Shown here one piece after another: positions 1 through 7,848 of a stretch of 64,000 bases of DNA. The translations under genes were made by a program, and so were the position numbers. Source of the stretch: Ignavibacteriales bacterium (GTDB lineage: Bacteria > Bacteroidota > Ignavibacteria > Ignavibacteriales > Melioribacteraceae); assembly GCA_020061355.1 (NCBI GenBank), contig JAGUYK010000040.1, positions 1 through 64,000 on the forward strand, given 5' to 3'. Positions within the stretch are counted from its first letter, which is position 1. Each line of letters begins with the position of its first letter. The notes beneath the pieces were generated by a model. It was not told the DNA's origin and did no database searches. It saw only the letters and a program-made list of their open reading frames with translations.

Positions 1-258
1 CCGAAATAATTTATTCGGTTTTCGACACAGGTTGTTATAAAATAATATCCATCGTTTGAGTAATCGAAATCCTTATATCGGTTTCGTTTCCGGTTTGGTC
101 GGTTATTTACCATTTATTTCACAAAACATTCATTTAAAAATAATATTTATTTTGTGTGTAGGGAACAGTCTCTCACTTTAAGAAAATTTTATTTAATGCC
201 TTTAATAAAAAAGATCCATGGCAAAATTAAATAATTGGTAATGGTCTACAACCATTCT
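1..258. other. AT-rich stretch, no gene seen
   Basis: No convincing reading frame, RNA gene or repeat was recognised in this AT-rich stretch at the window edge. It lies downstream of the restriction-modification remnant that ends at 259 on the minus strand. Part of it may be further decayed sequence from that lost gene, but nothing recognisable remains. Confidence 0.4.
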
Positions 259-471
259 CTACGAAAAAAAAATATAAAAAATATCACACGCTTTTATGAA
301 GGGGGATTCGACAATCTTTATTTCTTCTTCCGTTAATCCGTACAACTCATACGCCAGCCGGTCTATAAATTCGCGGCGCGTTTGGGTCTCATTGTAATTG
401 CCGGATTTATACGACTCGTAGTTCCGCTCGAAGCGGTTAACAAGTTCGATAATCTGTTGCGGTGCGGGCAT
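259..471 (-). pseudogene. Type IIG (Eco57I-like) restriction-modification remnant, N- and C-terminus fused
   Basis: This 70-residue frame reads as the two ends of a much longer enzyme joined together. Residues 4-37 (QQIIELVNRFER ... RREFID) resemble the N-terminus of Eco57I-type restriction-methylase proteins, where the family normally continues FIDPFFKALGWD. Residues 36-53 (IDRLAYELYGLTEEEIKI) resemble the extreme C-terminus of the same family, normally found after the target-recognition domain. The switch falls at the shared Ile-Asp (residues 36-37, bases 361-366), consistent with an internal deletion through short homology that removed the nuclease, methylase and specificity domains. The last 14 residues look like random read-through. 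It is almost certainly non-functional. Family recognition is from memory of the conserved ends, with no search behind it. Confidence 0.7.
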
Positions 472-697
472 GTAATATCACATATATTTTGTTTGAGAAC
501 TAGATTGGAGATGCTAACCAGCTTGTTACTAACAATGATGTTAGTAAAGATCTAAAATAATAATCTGTACTTTTAATCATATTTGCGAATAAATCTAAGA
601 CAATGAACAGCAGTTGTCAAATGAAACACCTCAGCAAATAGCCGGACTATCATACTGAAATAAATTTATTTAATTACTTGCTTAGACAGTTTACCTT

Positions 698-713
698 ATC
701 GTATATTTACGAT
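698..713. promoter_or_regulatory. Perfect inverted repeat, candidate ArsR operator 1
   Basis: ATCGTA-TATT-TACGAT is a perfect 6-bp inverted repeat with a 4-bp spacer, centred about 28 bp before the ATG at 734. Its size, symmetry and position fit an ArsR/SmtB operator, so autorepression of the arsR-arsM pair is inferred. The arms differ from those of the second operator at 1957-1976. Confidence 0.5.
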
Positions 714-733
714 GAACGATTAAAGGCGTACAG

Positions 734-1051
734 ATGACAACTTCAAAAACAGAAGAATTTACACAGGAAGAAATCTGGCTTGCAGATGTTTCTAAAACTC
801 TTTCGCATCCCGCACGAATCAGAATACTAAAAATATTGAACGAAATGAATTCATGTATGGTCGGTACTATTGTCGATAAACTTCCGCTTGCACAAGCAAC
901 CGTATCACAGCATTTAAAAGAACTTAAACGCGTGGGACTAATTGAAGGAGAAATAGACGGACCTAAAATTTGTTACTGCATTAATAAGCAGACTTTACAA
1001 AAAGCAAAATCTGCATTGGATAAATTATTCACAAAAATCGGCTGTTGCTGA
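734..1051 (+). CDS. ArsR-family metalloregulator 1
   Basis: This is a 105-residue winged-helix repressor of the ArsR/SmtB family, expected to leave its operator when it binds As(III) or another soft metal. The DNA-recognition helix (AQATVSQHLKELKRVGLIEG) lies near residues 53-72. It lacks the classical CVC metal site on the alpha-3 helix. Its cysteines are at 41, 80, 82 and at the very C-terminus (Cys104-Cys105, sequence GCC), which suggests a different metal site, possibly C-terminal. The gene is 25 bp upstream of arsM and probably cotranscribed with it. A perfect inverted repeat sits 20 bp upstream of the start. The family is certain; arsenic as ligand is inferred from the neighbours. Confidence 0.9.
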   Translation: MTTSKTEEFTQEEIWLADVSKTLSHPARIRILKILNEMNSCMVGTIVDKLPLAQATVSQHLKELKRVGLIEGEIDGPKICYCINKQTLQKAKSALDKLFTKIGCC

Positions 1052-1076
1052 TAAAAAAATATAAACGGAGAATAAA

Positions 1077-1889
1077 ATGAAAAACAATAATGAAATGAAA
1101 CAAATCGTAAAAGATAAATATGCTGAAATAGCTAAAGCTTCTCTAAATACCGGCTGCTGCGATACATCTTCGTGTTGCGGTTCCAAAGACAATAGTATTG
1201 TCGGTTATACTGTAATGAAGGATGAATATGATCATCTTGATGGATATGTGGCAGAAGCAGATCTTGGATTGGGCTGCGGCTTGCCCACAGAATACGCCGG
1301 GATTAAAGAAGGCGATACTGTTGTTGATCTTGGGAGCGGCGCAGGTAATGATGTCTTTGTTGCACGTGCAATAGTTGGCGATAGTGGTAAAGTTATCGGT
1401 ATTGATATGACCGAAGAGATGATTGCTAAAGCCAATTCAAATAAACAAAAACTCGGTTACAAAAATGTCGATTTCAAACTCGGAGATATCGAGAATCTGC
1501 CGGTAGATAATTCAACTACTGATGTTGTTGTAAGCAACTGTGTATTAAACCTTGTGCCCGATAAGCAGAAAGCATTTGCAGAGATTTATAGAATTTTAAA
1601 ACCGGGCGGACATTTTTGCGTTTCAGATATTGTGATAAAAGGGGAATTACCGGCTAACCTGAAAAAATCTGCAGAGATGTATGCAGGCTGCGTTGCCGGT
1701 GCAATTCAGCAAGATCAATATCTTGGCATAATCAAAGATGCCGGATTCAAAGATATTGTAATCAATAAGACCAAAGCAATTGATCTGCCCGATGAATTGC
1801 TGGTAAATTACATTAGTCCTGAGGAAATTAGTTTATATAGAAAGAGCAATTCAGGAATCATTAGTATTACTGTATCGGCTGAAAAATAG
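1077..1889 (+). CDS. arsM: Arsenite S-adenosylmethionine methyltransferase
   Basis: This 270-residue cytoplasmic enzyme methylates trivalent arsenic using SAM, giving methylated and volatile arsenicals. The SAM-binding motif VVDLGSGAG is at 82-90. Cys67, Cys155 and Cys205 match the three conserved arsenite-binding cysteines of ArsM, including the usual 50-residue spacing between the last two. The N-terminus carries an extra cysteine-rich patch (Cys27, 28, 33, 34) seen in many bacterial ArsM proteins. An AGGAGA-like site (cggagaat) precedes the ATG. It follows arsR 1 closely and heads the detoxification genes. Confidence is high from motifs, size and context. Confidence 0.93.
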   Translation: MKNNNEMKQIVKDKYAEIAKASLNTGCCDTSSCCGSKDNSIVGYTVMKDEYDHLDGYVAEADLGLGCGLPTEYAGIKEGDTVVDLGSGAGNDVFVARAIVGDSGKVIGIDMTEEMIAKANSNKQKLGYKNVDFKLGDIENLPVDNSTTDVVVSNCVLNLVPDKQKAFAEIYRILKPGGHFCVSDIVIKGELPANLKKSAEMYAGCVAGAIQQDQYLGIIKDAGFKDIVINKTKAIDLPDELLVNYISPEEISLYRKSNSGIISITVSAEK

Positions 1890-1930
1890 TACCCGTATCC
1901 CGTTATACAAAAGTGTAAATCAAAAATAAA

Positions 1931-1976
1931 TTTTGAAGAGATAAATAATTTTCTATATTTCGTCCAACAACGAAAT
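1931..1976 (+). promoter_or_regulatory. Bacteroidota-type promoter overlapped by candidate ArsR operator 2
   Basis: TTG at 1933-1935, an 18-bp gap and TATATTTC at 1954-1961 approximate the -33/-7 promoter of Bacteroidota, with the last G of TAnnTTTG replaced by C. A perfect 7-bp inverted repeat, ATTTCGT-CCAACA-ACGAAAT (1957-1976), overlaps the -7 element and ends 14 bp before the start of the second arsR. A repressor bound there would block RNA polymerase directly. The repeat is seen in the sequence; its function is inferred. Confidence 0.55.
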
Positions 1977-1990
1977 GAATATTGTAAAAA

Positions 1991-2335
1991 ATGGAAAACA
2001 AAGTAAAATTTTTCAAAGCAATATCTGATCCGAATCGACTGAGGGTATTAAAGATGCTTCAGACAAAACCCCTTTGTGTCTGTGAAATTACAAACGTACT
2101 TAGACTTGCTGCATCAACTGTATCCCAGCATTTAAAAATTCTTAAGGAAGCCGGCTTCATTATTGAGGAGAAGGACGGCAAGTGGGTGAACTATCTTATT
2201 AATCCCCGTCCCGGGGATCCGAGAATATCCTCATTTTTAACTTCACTGGATTTCTGGATTGCCGAAGAAGCATTGATAATTTCCGATAAGAAAAAAGTAA
2301 TGGAATCGGATCGAAACATTATATGTGCTAAATAA
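1991..2335 (+). CDS. arsR: ArsR-family arsenic repressor 2 (CVC type)
   Basis: This 114-residue ArsR/SmtB winged-helix repressor carries the classical alpha-3 arsenite site LCVCE (Cys29-Val-Cys31), followed by the recognition helix region AASTVSQHLKILKEAGFI. Loss of DNA binding upon As(III) capture is the established mode for this type. It heads a run of same-strand genes (permease, ArsC, thioredoxin, YeeE/YedE, rhodanese, ACR3) and probably controls them from the operator overlapping its own promoter. No good Shine-Dalgarno sequence precedes the ATG. The two repressors differ in metal site and operator, so they may sense different arsenic species. Confidence 0.92.
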   Translation: MENKVKFFKAISDPNRLRVLKMLQTKPLCVCEITNVLRLAASTVSQHLKILKEAGFIIEEKDGKWVNYLINPRPGDPRISSFLTSLDFWIAEEALIISDKKKVMESDRNIICAK

Positions 2336-2378
2336 AATTTTTTAATTAACATTTCGGTAAATAACGAATTAGGTTAAT

Positions 2379-3680
2379 ATGAACTGGAAAGAACAATATA
2401 AATCATTCCTCTGGATTTTAGGATTTTTCCTCTTTGCTTATTTCATGCCGATTGAAACTGCGTCATTCAAATCTGCAATTTATGAAGCGTTTAATCTTGC
2501 AAAGTGGTACGCTCGTGAACATGTGCTCTTATGTTTAATCCCCGCATTTTTTATTGCCGGTGTAATTGCTGTATTTGTAAGTCAAGCAGCGGTTGTTAAA
2601 TATTTTGGTGCAAAAGCAAAAAAGTGGGTCGCATATTTAGTAGCATCAGTTTCGGGTACAATTCTCGCTGTTTGTTCGTGTACTGTACTTCCGCTCTTTT
2701 CAAGTATTCATAAACGGGGTGCAGGTTTAGGTCCTGCAATTGCGTTCTTATATTCCGGTCCTGCTATAAATATTTTAGCGATAATATTAACGGCAAGGAT
2801 TCTTGGATTTGAACTTGGAGTTGCACGTGTTATTGGAGCAGTTGCATTCAGTATTGTTATTGGTTTGATAATGTCTTTCATCTACCGCAAAGAAGAAAAA
2901 CAAAGAGAAGCAGCCCAGCTTGCTATGCCTGATGTTGAAGAGGAAAGACCGATGTGGCAAACCACACTTCACTTTTTTATTCTTGTTGCAATCCTGGTAT
3001 TCGTAAACTGGGGCAAGCCGGATTCAAGCGAAGGATTCTGGCATTTCATGTTTGTTAACAAGTGGTTCATCACCGGATTATTTGGTCTTGGCTTTGCACT
3101 TTCGATGACCTTCATCATAAAAGTTAGAAAGTTGTTTGTGCTGATTGGTACACTTGCCGTTATCGTTGCTTCATTCGTTTTCTATTCTAATCCAATAATT
3201 CCTTTCATCGTAGGAGTAATAGCAACAACTATTGCATTAACGTTTTCAGAAGGGGAACCAAATCAGTGGCTTGGCGAAACATGGGGATTTACAAAGCAGA
3301 TTATGCCGCTTCTTGGCGCAGGAGTTTTAGTTGCCGGATTTCTACTTGGTTCTCAGGAAAATCCGCAGGGAATTATTCCTAATGAATGGATTGCAAAATT
3401 AGTTGGCGGTAATTCCTTGTTTGCGAATTTCTTTGCATCAATAACCGGCGCTTTCATGTACTTCGCAACATTAACCGAAATACCGATTCTTCAAGGATTA
3501 ATAAACAGCGGAATGGGAAAAGGTCCTGCTCTTGCATTGCTCCTTGCTGGTCCGGCTCTGTCATTACCTAATATGCTTGTTATAAGAAGTGTCATTGGCA
3601 CACAGAAAACAGTTGTATTTGTTTCTCTTGTTGTTGTAATGGCTACATTAAGCGGACTTATTTACGGAATGATTTTTTAA
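2379..3680 (+). CDS. ArsP-like permease (putative organoarsenical or metal efflux)
   Basis: This 433-residue polytopic inner-membrane protein belongs to the permease family that includes ArsP. The hallmark CSCTVLPLFSSIHKRGAGLG, a Cys-x-Cys within a membrane segment near residue 110, is followed by the family pattern SGPAINILAIILT. The second half repeats the theme (TGAFMYFATLTEIPILQGLI, LAGPALSLPN). ArsP proteins export trivalent organoarsenicals such as methylarsenite, which would suit the product of the neighbouring ArsM. At 433 residues it is longer than the shortest ArsP proteins and may be of the related SO_0444 type that handles other soft metals. Substrate is inferred from context. Confidence 0.8.
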   Translation: MNWKEQYKSFLWILGFFLFAYFMPIETASFKSAIYEAFNLAKWYAREHVLLCLIPAFFIAGVIAVFVSQAAVVKYFGAKAKKWVAYLVASVSGTILAVCSCTVLPLFSSIHKRGAGLGPAIAFLYSGPAINILAIILTARILGFELGVARVIGAVAFSIVIGLIMSFIYRKEEKQREAAQLAMPDVEEERPMWQTTLHFFILVAILVFVNWGKPDSSEGFWHFMFVNKWFITGLFGLGFALSMTFIIKVRKLFVLIGTLAVIVASFVFYSNPIIPFIVGVIATTIALTFSEGEPNQWLGETWGFTKQIMPLLGAGVLVAGFLLGSQENPQGIIPNEWIAKLVGGNSLFANFFASITGAFMYFATLTEIPILQGLINSGMGKGPALALLLAGPALSLPNMLVIRSVIGTQKTVVFVSLVVVMATLSGLIYGMIF

Positions 3681-3700
3681 TAACAAAGAAAGGAAATTAA

Positions 3701-4123
3701 ATGAATAAAAGAATTTTAATTCTCTGCACCGGCAATAGCTGCCGCAGTCAGATGGCGGAAGGATTTATAAAATCATTTGATAAAAATCTTGAAGCCTTTT
3801 CTGCCGGAACAAAACCTTCTTCACAGGTTCACCCTAAAGCAATACAGGTAATGAAAGAAGTCGGGATTGATCTTAGCGGAAATTATCCGAAGCATTCCGA
3901 TCAGTTCATTAATGAATCCTTCGATTACGTGATTACAGTATGTGATAATGCAAAAGAAACTTGTCCGGTTTTTATCGGTAAAGTAGGCAAGCAGCTTCAC
4001 ATTGGATTTGAAGATCCGGCAGATGCAACCGGAACAGAAGAGGAAATTCTTGCGGTGTTCCGGAAAGTAAGGGATGAGATTAAAAGAGATTTTTTTGAGT
4101 TTTATACTAAAGAAATAAAATAG
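3701..4123 (+). CDS. arsC: Thioredoxin-coupled arsenate reductase
   Basis: This 140-residue protein has the low-molecular-weight phosphatase fold. The phosphate-binding loop CTGNSCR runs from nucleophile Cys9 to Arg15. Cys81 and Cys88 (sequence VCDNAKETCP) complete the redox triad known from the staphylococcal pI258 ArsC (Cys10, Cys82, Cys89). It reduces As(V) to As(III), and the Cys81-Cys88 disulfide formed is then reduced by thioredoxin. Two thioredoxin-like genes and a CcdA gene nearby could serve this step. The ATG is preceded by an AAAGAAAGGA ribosome-binding site. The assignment is secure. Confidence 0.95.
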   Translation: MNKRILILCTGNSCRSQMAEGFIKSFDKNLEAFSAGTKPSSQVHPKAIQVMKEVGIDLSGNYPKHSDQFINESFDYVITVCDNAKETCPVFIGKVGKQLHIGFEDPADATGTEEEILAVFRKVRDEIKRDFFEFYTKEIK

Positions 4124-4125
4124 AA

Positions 4126-4164
4126 CGCGGATTTAACGGATTGAGCGGATCATCGCAGATATAA
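4126..4164. repeat. Intergenic repeat of the GCGGATTTAACGGATTGAGCGG type
   Basis: The 3' flank of arsC contains repeated CGGAT words (gcggattt, acggattg, gcggatca) followed by cgcagata. From general familiarity, similar GCGGATT..ACGGATT blocks recur in intergenic DNA of many Bacteroidota and related genomes. Only one copy lies in this window, so its repeat nature is inferred. Confidence 0.35.
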
Positions 4165-4218
4165 ATTTTTAAGTTAGCTATTAGTCTTGATTGTAATAAA
4201 TAACATTGGAGAAATATC

Positions 4219-4467
4219 ATGATCGACATTAAAGTACTTGGACCCGGATGTGCAAACTGCATCAAATTAGAAAATCTTGTTAAAGAAGTTGTTACTGAGA
4301 ATAATCTTCCTGCAAATGTTGAAAAAATAACTGACAGGGAAAAATTTCTTGATTATGGTATCATGCTTACACCCGGATTGGTTGTAAACGGAAAAGTTCT
4401 TGCAAACGGAAAGATACCTACTAAATCGACACTTGAACACTGGCTTAAAGATTCTCTCTCAGTGTAA
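4219..4467 (+). CDS. Small thioredoxin-fold redox protein 1
   Basis: This 82-residue protein has the redox-active disulfide protein fold (thioredoxin_3 type), with active site CANC (Cys11-Cys14) in the context VLGPGCANCIKLENL and a downstream cis-proline region (MLTPGLVVNG). Such proteins are frequent partners of arsenic, permease and YeeE/YedE genes and probably carry thiol electrons or bind soft metal. A clear GGAG site precedes the ATG. The last codons and stop (ctctcagtgtaa) merge into a CTCTGTG-type intergenic repeat, so the C-terminus may have been supplied by repeat insertion. A close paralogue lies at 7215. Confidence 0.85.
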   Translation: MIDIKVLGPGCANCIKLENLVKEVVTENNLPANVEKITDREKFLDYGIMLTPGLVVNGKVLANGKIPTKSTLEHWLKDSLSV

Positions 4468-4490
4468 CTCTGTGACTACTCTGTGTAATT
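4457..4490. repeat. CTCTGTG-type short repeat
   Basis: CTCTGTG occurs at 4468-4474 and 4479-4485, next to ctctcagtg at 4457-4465. The same words recur at 7849-7938. The repeat straddles the stop codon of the upstream gene. Confidence 0.5.
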
Positions 4491-4535
4491 TTTGGGGTGT
4501 ATTAGAATGGAAGCTAATATAGGAGATAATCAATA

Positions 4536-5090
4536 ATGAACTTTGACAACTCAAAAGAATGGCACTGGTTTAAGGGAGGCATACTTGTCTCGCTTCTATC
4601 GGTTGCAACCTATTTTGTTTTTGCAGCAATTGCAGAACGTAATTACCCGTTCGGTATTACAGCCGGATTTGGATTTATTGCTGGTAAGTTTGGTTCGTTG
4701 TTTGAAGGATTGAACGAGAACCCGGTAATTAAAAGATTTAGCGAGAAACCCGATGCGTTTATTGAATTCTTCCTGCTGATCGGTTTAGTGATTGGCGGTT
4801 ATGCCGCATCAAAACTCTCAAACACGTTTTCACCAGAGACTATTCCGGTGGTTTGGGAAAAATATCACGGCAAAAGTTTAGTAAAAAGATATGCGTTTGT
4901 ACTTGTCGGCAGCATCCTTTTAGGATTTGGCGCTGCGCTTTCTGGAGGATGTACTACAGGAAATATCTTACAGGGCTGGGCACATCTTTCACTCGGAAGT
5001 ATTGTTGCCGGTGTATCGTTTTTTGCTGCAGGAATAATTACAGCAAGAATACTCTATCCTAAAACCGGAGGCGGCAATGACAATAATTAA
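4536..5090 (+). CDS. YeeE/YedE-family sulfur transporter half 1
   Basis: This 184-residue integral membrane protein has about four to five hydrophobic segments and the YeeE/YedE signature GAALSGGCTTGNILQG with its conserved membrane-embedded Cys. Characterised relatives (TsuA/YeeE) import thiosulfate-type sulfur through conserved cysteines. It overlaps the next gene by 14 bp, and that gene encodes the complementary half, so the two probably form one heteromeric transporter. With the rhodanese-like gene that follows, it suggests sulfur uptake linked to arsenic handling. The fold is clear; the transported species is unknown. Confidence 0.85.
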   Translation: MNFDNSKEWHWFKGGILVSLLSVATYFVFAAIAERNYPFGITAGFGFIAGKFGSLFEGLNENPVIKRFSEKPDAFIEFFLLIGLVIGGYAASKLSNTFSPETIPVVWEKYHGKSLVKRYAFVLVGSILLGFGAALSGGCTTGNILQGWAHLSLGSIVAGVSFFAAGIITARILYPKTGGGNDNN

Positions 5091-5619
5091 TATTTTGTTC
5101 GGTCTGGCGGTCGGCTTTCTCTTCGGATATATTTTAACACGGACAGGTATTACTAAATACCCTCGTGTGATGGGAATGCTTCTTCTTAAGGATTTTAAGA
5201 TTCTAAAATTTATGCTCACCGCAGTTACCTCATCAATGATCTTATTCTATTTGCTTGGTGATCTTGGACTCTTAAAAGTTGTACCTAAAAATCTTGATTG
5301 GGGCAAACTTGTTGGCGGATTAATATTCGGAACAGGCATGGGAATTCTTGGATACTGCCCCGGTACAATGGCAGCACGTATAGGCGAAGGAAAGAAAGAA
5401 GCAATCCTTGCATTGTTCGGAATGGCTCTCGGTATTTTTATTTACGCTTTAATGATAAAACCGGTCAAAGCTGCTTTCCTGTCAAGTGAAATAAATGGTG
5501 ACATATTTATTCAGCTTGGAGTAAACCGCTGGATAGTTATTATCCCGGCTGCTATTCTATTTTCGGCAATAATTTATTTTGTGAATAAAAAATTTAGTGA
5601 TGACAAAAAGAATTTCTAA
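5077..5619 (+). CDS. YeeE/YedE-family sulfur transporter half 2
   Basis: This is a 180-residue membrane protein with the second YeeE/YedE half-signature MGILGYCPGTMAARIGEG, whose Cys would line the transport path opposite the GGCTTG Cys of the preceding protein. The start codon lies inside the end of the upstream gene (14-bp overlap), indicating translational coupling and a fixed stoichiometry. In longer family members the two halves are a single chain; here they are split. The substrate is probably a sulfur compound, based on the family and on the adjacent rhodanese-like gene. Confidence 0.85.
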   Translation: MTIINILFGLAVGFLFGYILTRTGITKYPRVMGMLLLKDFKILKFMLTAVTSSMILFYLLGDLGLLKVVPKNLDWGKLVGGLIFGTGMGILGYCPGTMAARIGEGKKEAILALFGMALGIFIYALMIKPVKAAFLSSEINGDIFIQLGVNRWIVIIPAAILFSAIIYFVNKKFSDDKKNF

Positions 5620-5678
5620 TGTGTACAAGAATAGACTTACTGTTATTTCATTTTGATCAATAATCAGATGGCCTTAAA

Positions 5679-6077
5679 ATGTTTCTTAATAAAGGGAACA
5701 TACTAAACGGAATTATTCATTTTTCACCCAGAGAAGTACTTGAAGAATGTCTGCAAGGCGCAATACTTGTTGATCTAAGAAGGGAATTCGAGTATGCTTA
5801 TAAAAAGTTCGATGTTCCTCATGTGATTTATCAAAGACCGGACTATGTGAGAGAGCATTACAATGAACTTCCCAAAGACATTCCGATGATTTTTGCCGAC
5901 AATGCCGGACTTAGAAGCAGGGAAGCAGTGGAATTTTTAATTCAACAAGGGTTTACTAATGTTGCTAATCTTGCCGGCGGGATGTTCGAATGGGATAAGG
6001 ATAATTTACCAATATTGGTGAACATTAAGGAAAGACTTAGTGGTTCCTGTTTATGCGTTCTCCGTAAAACAAAATAA
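5679..6077 (+). CDS. Rhodanese-like protein lacking the catalytic Cys
   Basis: This 132-residue single-domain rhodanese fold shows VDLRREFEYA (residues 31-40), the active-loop region PMIFADNAGLRSREA and the C-terminal GGMFEWDKDNLPI. The loop position normally held by the sulfur-carrying Cys (pattern CxxGxRS) is Asp74, so classical sulfurtransferase chemistry is not expected. A Cys-Leu-Cys pair near the C-terminus (124 and 126, SGSCLC) could bind metal or carry sulfur instead. It lies between YeeE/YedE and ACR3 in the arsenic operon. A role in sulfur or arsenic binding is a guess from context. Confidence 0.75.
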   Translation: MFLNKGNILNGIIHFSPREVLEECLQGAILVDLRREFEYAYKKFDVPHVIYQRPDYVREHYNELPKDIPMIFADNAGLRSREAVEFLIQQGFTNVANLAGGMFEWDKDNLPILVNIKERLSGSCLCVLRKTK

Positions 6078-6107
6078 CTATTGTAATTATTAAACTGTGA
6101 GATCTTT

Positions 6108-7190
6108 ATGAGTATCATAACAAAAAAACTTTCTTTCTTAGATAGATATTTAACATTGTGGATTTTTCTTGCAATGTTCATTGGTGTTTTTTCCGGTTAC
6201 CTGTTCCCGGGCATTGTTGATTTCTGGAATTCATTTCAGAGCGGCACTACCAATATTCCCATTGCAGTAGGATTAATATTGATGATGTACCCTCCCCTCG
6301 CAAAAGTAAAGTATGAAGAACTTGGCGATGTGTTCAGGAATGTAAAAATTTTATCGCTCTCGCTTATTCAAAACTGGGTTATCGGACCGGTTCTTATGTT
6401 TGTTCTTGCTGTGGTGTTCCTTCCCGATTACCCCGAGTATATGGCAGGATTAATAATGATCGGTCTGGCTCGATGCATTGCAATGGTTATCGTCTGGAAT
6501 GAACTTGCTAAGGGCGATACGGAATATGCTGCTGGGCTCGTTGCATTCAACTCGATTTTTCAGGTCCTCTTCTTTTCAGTCTATGCTTATGTTTTTTTAA
6601 CGGTACTTCCATCGTGGCTCGGACTTCAAACTTTCGCGGTTGATATTACAATCGGGCAAATAGCCGAATCGGTTTTCATCTACCTTGGTATTCCTTTCTT
6701 AGCCGGAATGATAACACGATTTGTGCTGCTTAAACTGAAGAGTAAAGAGTGGTACGAAAAAAAATTCATCCCAAAGATTTCTCCAATTACTTTAATCGCA
6801 CTTTTATTCACGATTGTTGTTATGTTCTCACTCAAAGGGGAATATATAGTTAAGATCCCTCTCGATGTTGTGAGAATTGCCATACCGCTTCTTCTTTACT
6901 TTGTAATAATGTTTTTGGTTTCTTTTTATATGGGAAAGAAAATTGGTGCAGATTATTCCAAGACAGCCACACTTTCGTTCACGGCAGCAAGCAACAATTT
7001 TGAATTAGCTATCGCTGTTGCAATTGCGGTATTCGGAATTAACAGCGGTGAAGCGTTTGCAGCAGTTATAGGTCCGTTGGTGGAAGTGCCTGTTTTAATT
7101 GCACTTGTTAATGTTGCGTTGTTTTTTCAAAAGAAATATTTTGGGAAAGTTGAAGAAGGAACGGTTAAAGCACCTGACGTGTGTTTATAA
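6108..7190 (+). CDS. arsB: ACR3-type arsenite efflux permease
   Basis: This 360-residue inner-membrane exporter has about ten transmembrane segments and extrudes As(III) using the proton motive force. The ACR3 family is recognised from [17 protein letters not shown] near residue 57 and the essential Cys123 in the fourth segment ([19 protein letters not shown]). [20 protein letters not shown] in the second half is the other conserved block. It follows the rhodanese-like gene and precedes a thioredoxin-like gene by 24 bp. A decayed 3' end of a second, very similar ACR3 gene is present at 14860-14907. In Bacteroidota-type annotation the gene is called either arsB or acr3. Confidence 0.95.
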   Translation: MSIITKKLSFLDRYLTLWIFLAMFIGVFSGYLFPGIVDFWNSFQSGTTNIPIAVGLILMMYPPLAKVKYEELGDVFRNVKILSLSLIQNWVIGPVLMFVLAVVFLPDYPEYMAGLIMIGLARCIAMVIVWNELAKGDTEYAAGLVAFNSIFQVLFFSVYAYVFLTVLPSWLGLQTFAVDITIGQIAESVFIYLGIPFLAGMITRFVLLKLKSKEWYEKKFIPKISPITLIALLFTIVVMFSLKGEYIVKIPLDVVRIAIPLLLYFVIMFLVSFYMGKKIGADYSKTATLSFTAASNNFELAIAVAIAVFGINSGEAFAAVIGPLVEVPVLIALVNVALFFQKKYFGKVEEGTVKAPDVCL

Positions 7191-7214
7191 TTTATTTCAA
7201 GGAGAAAGAATAAA

Positions 7215-7454
7215 ATGATATCTGTAAAAATCCTTGGGACCGGATGTAAGAAGTGCTTAAATCTGGAATCAAAAGTCAGAGAAATAGTTACTCATAACGG
7301 AATTGATGCAGCAGTTGAAAAGGTTACGGATATAAATGAAATGATGGGTTACGGAATAATGATGACGCCCGGATTGGTAATCAATGAACAGGTAAAGAGT
7401 TTCGGGATAATCCCAAAAGATGATCAAATTCTAAACTGGCTAAAGGAAAACTAA
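7215..7454 (+). CDS. Small thioredoxin-fold redox protein 2
   Basis: This 79-residue paralogue of the protein at 4219 has active site CKKC (Cys11-Cys14) in VKILGTGCKKCLNL and the matching motif MMTPGLVINEQVK. A strong AAGGAGAAAG site precedes the ATG. One base separates its stop from the start of the next, exported thioredoxin gene. It probably exchanges electrons with ArsC or the following redox proteins. Family confidence is good; the partner is inferred. Confidence 0.85.
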   Translation: MISVKILGTGCKKCLNLESKVREIVTHNGIDAAVEKVTDINEMMGYGIMMTPGLVINEQVKSFGIIPKDDQILNWLKEN

Positions 7455-7455
7455 A

Positions 7456-7848
7456 ATGAAAAAATTATCATTGACAATTTGGTTGATTCTCGTTTTCACA
7501 ATGACATGCGGTGCGCAAAGCTCTAAAGAAAAAGTATCTACAAAAGAAAGTGCGAAACCAAAAGTTACTTTTATTGAACTCGGTTCCGTTAATTGCATCC
7601 CATGTAAAGCGATGCAGCCGGTTATGAAAGCGATCGAAGAAAAATACGGCGATCAGGTAAAGGTTGTGTTTTATGATGTCTGGACAAAAGAGCAAAGACA
7701 TTATGCCGACAAATATCGTATCAAATTAATTCCGACACAGGTTTTTCTTGATGAGAACGAAAAGGAATTCCACAGACACGAAGGATTTTATCCTGAAGCG
7801 GAGATTGATAAGATGTTGCAGTCAAAAGGACTGAAAACCAAAAAATAA
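7456..7848 (+). CDS. Exported thioredoxin-like protein
   Basis: This 130-residue protein has an N-terminal signal segment (residues 1-20, KKLSLTIWLILVFTM) followed by a thioredoxin domain with active site CIPC (Cys47-Cys50, GSVNCIPCKAMQPVM) and conserved cis-Pro region LIPTQVFLD. A Cys at 18 (FTMTCGAQ) could be a lipidation site, but the -3 to -1 residues are not a standard lipobox. It is probably periplasmic and receives electrons from the CcdA-like protein encoded next. Together they form a thiol-reducing relay next to the arsenic genes. Confidence 0.85.
   Translation: MKKLSLTIWLILVFTMTCGAQSSKEKVSTKESAKPKVTFIELGSVNCIPCKAMQPVMKAIEEKYGDQVKVVFYDVWTKEQRHYADKYRIKLIPTQVFLDENEKEFHRHEGFYPEAEIDKMLQSKGLKTKK

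Noticed and set aside
4219-4467. Glutaredoxin
   Set aside because: The CANC motif and TPGLVVNG context match the small redox-active disulfide family, not a CPYC glutaredoxin.
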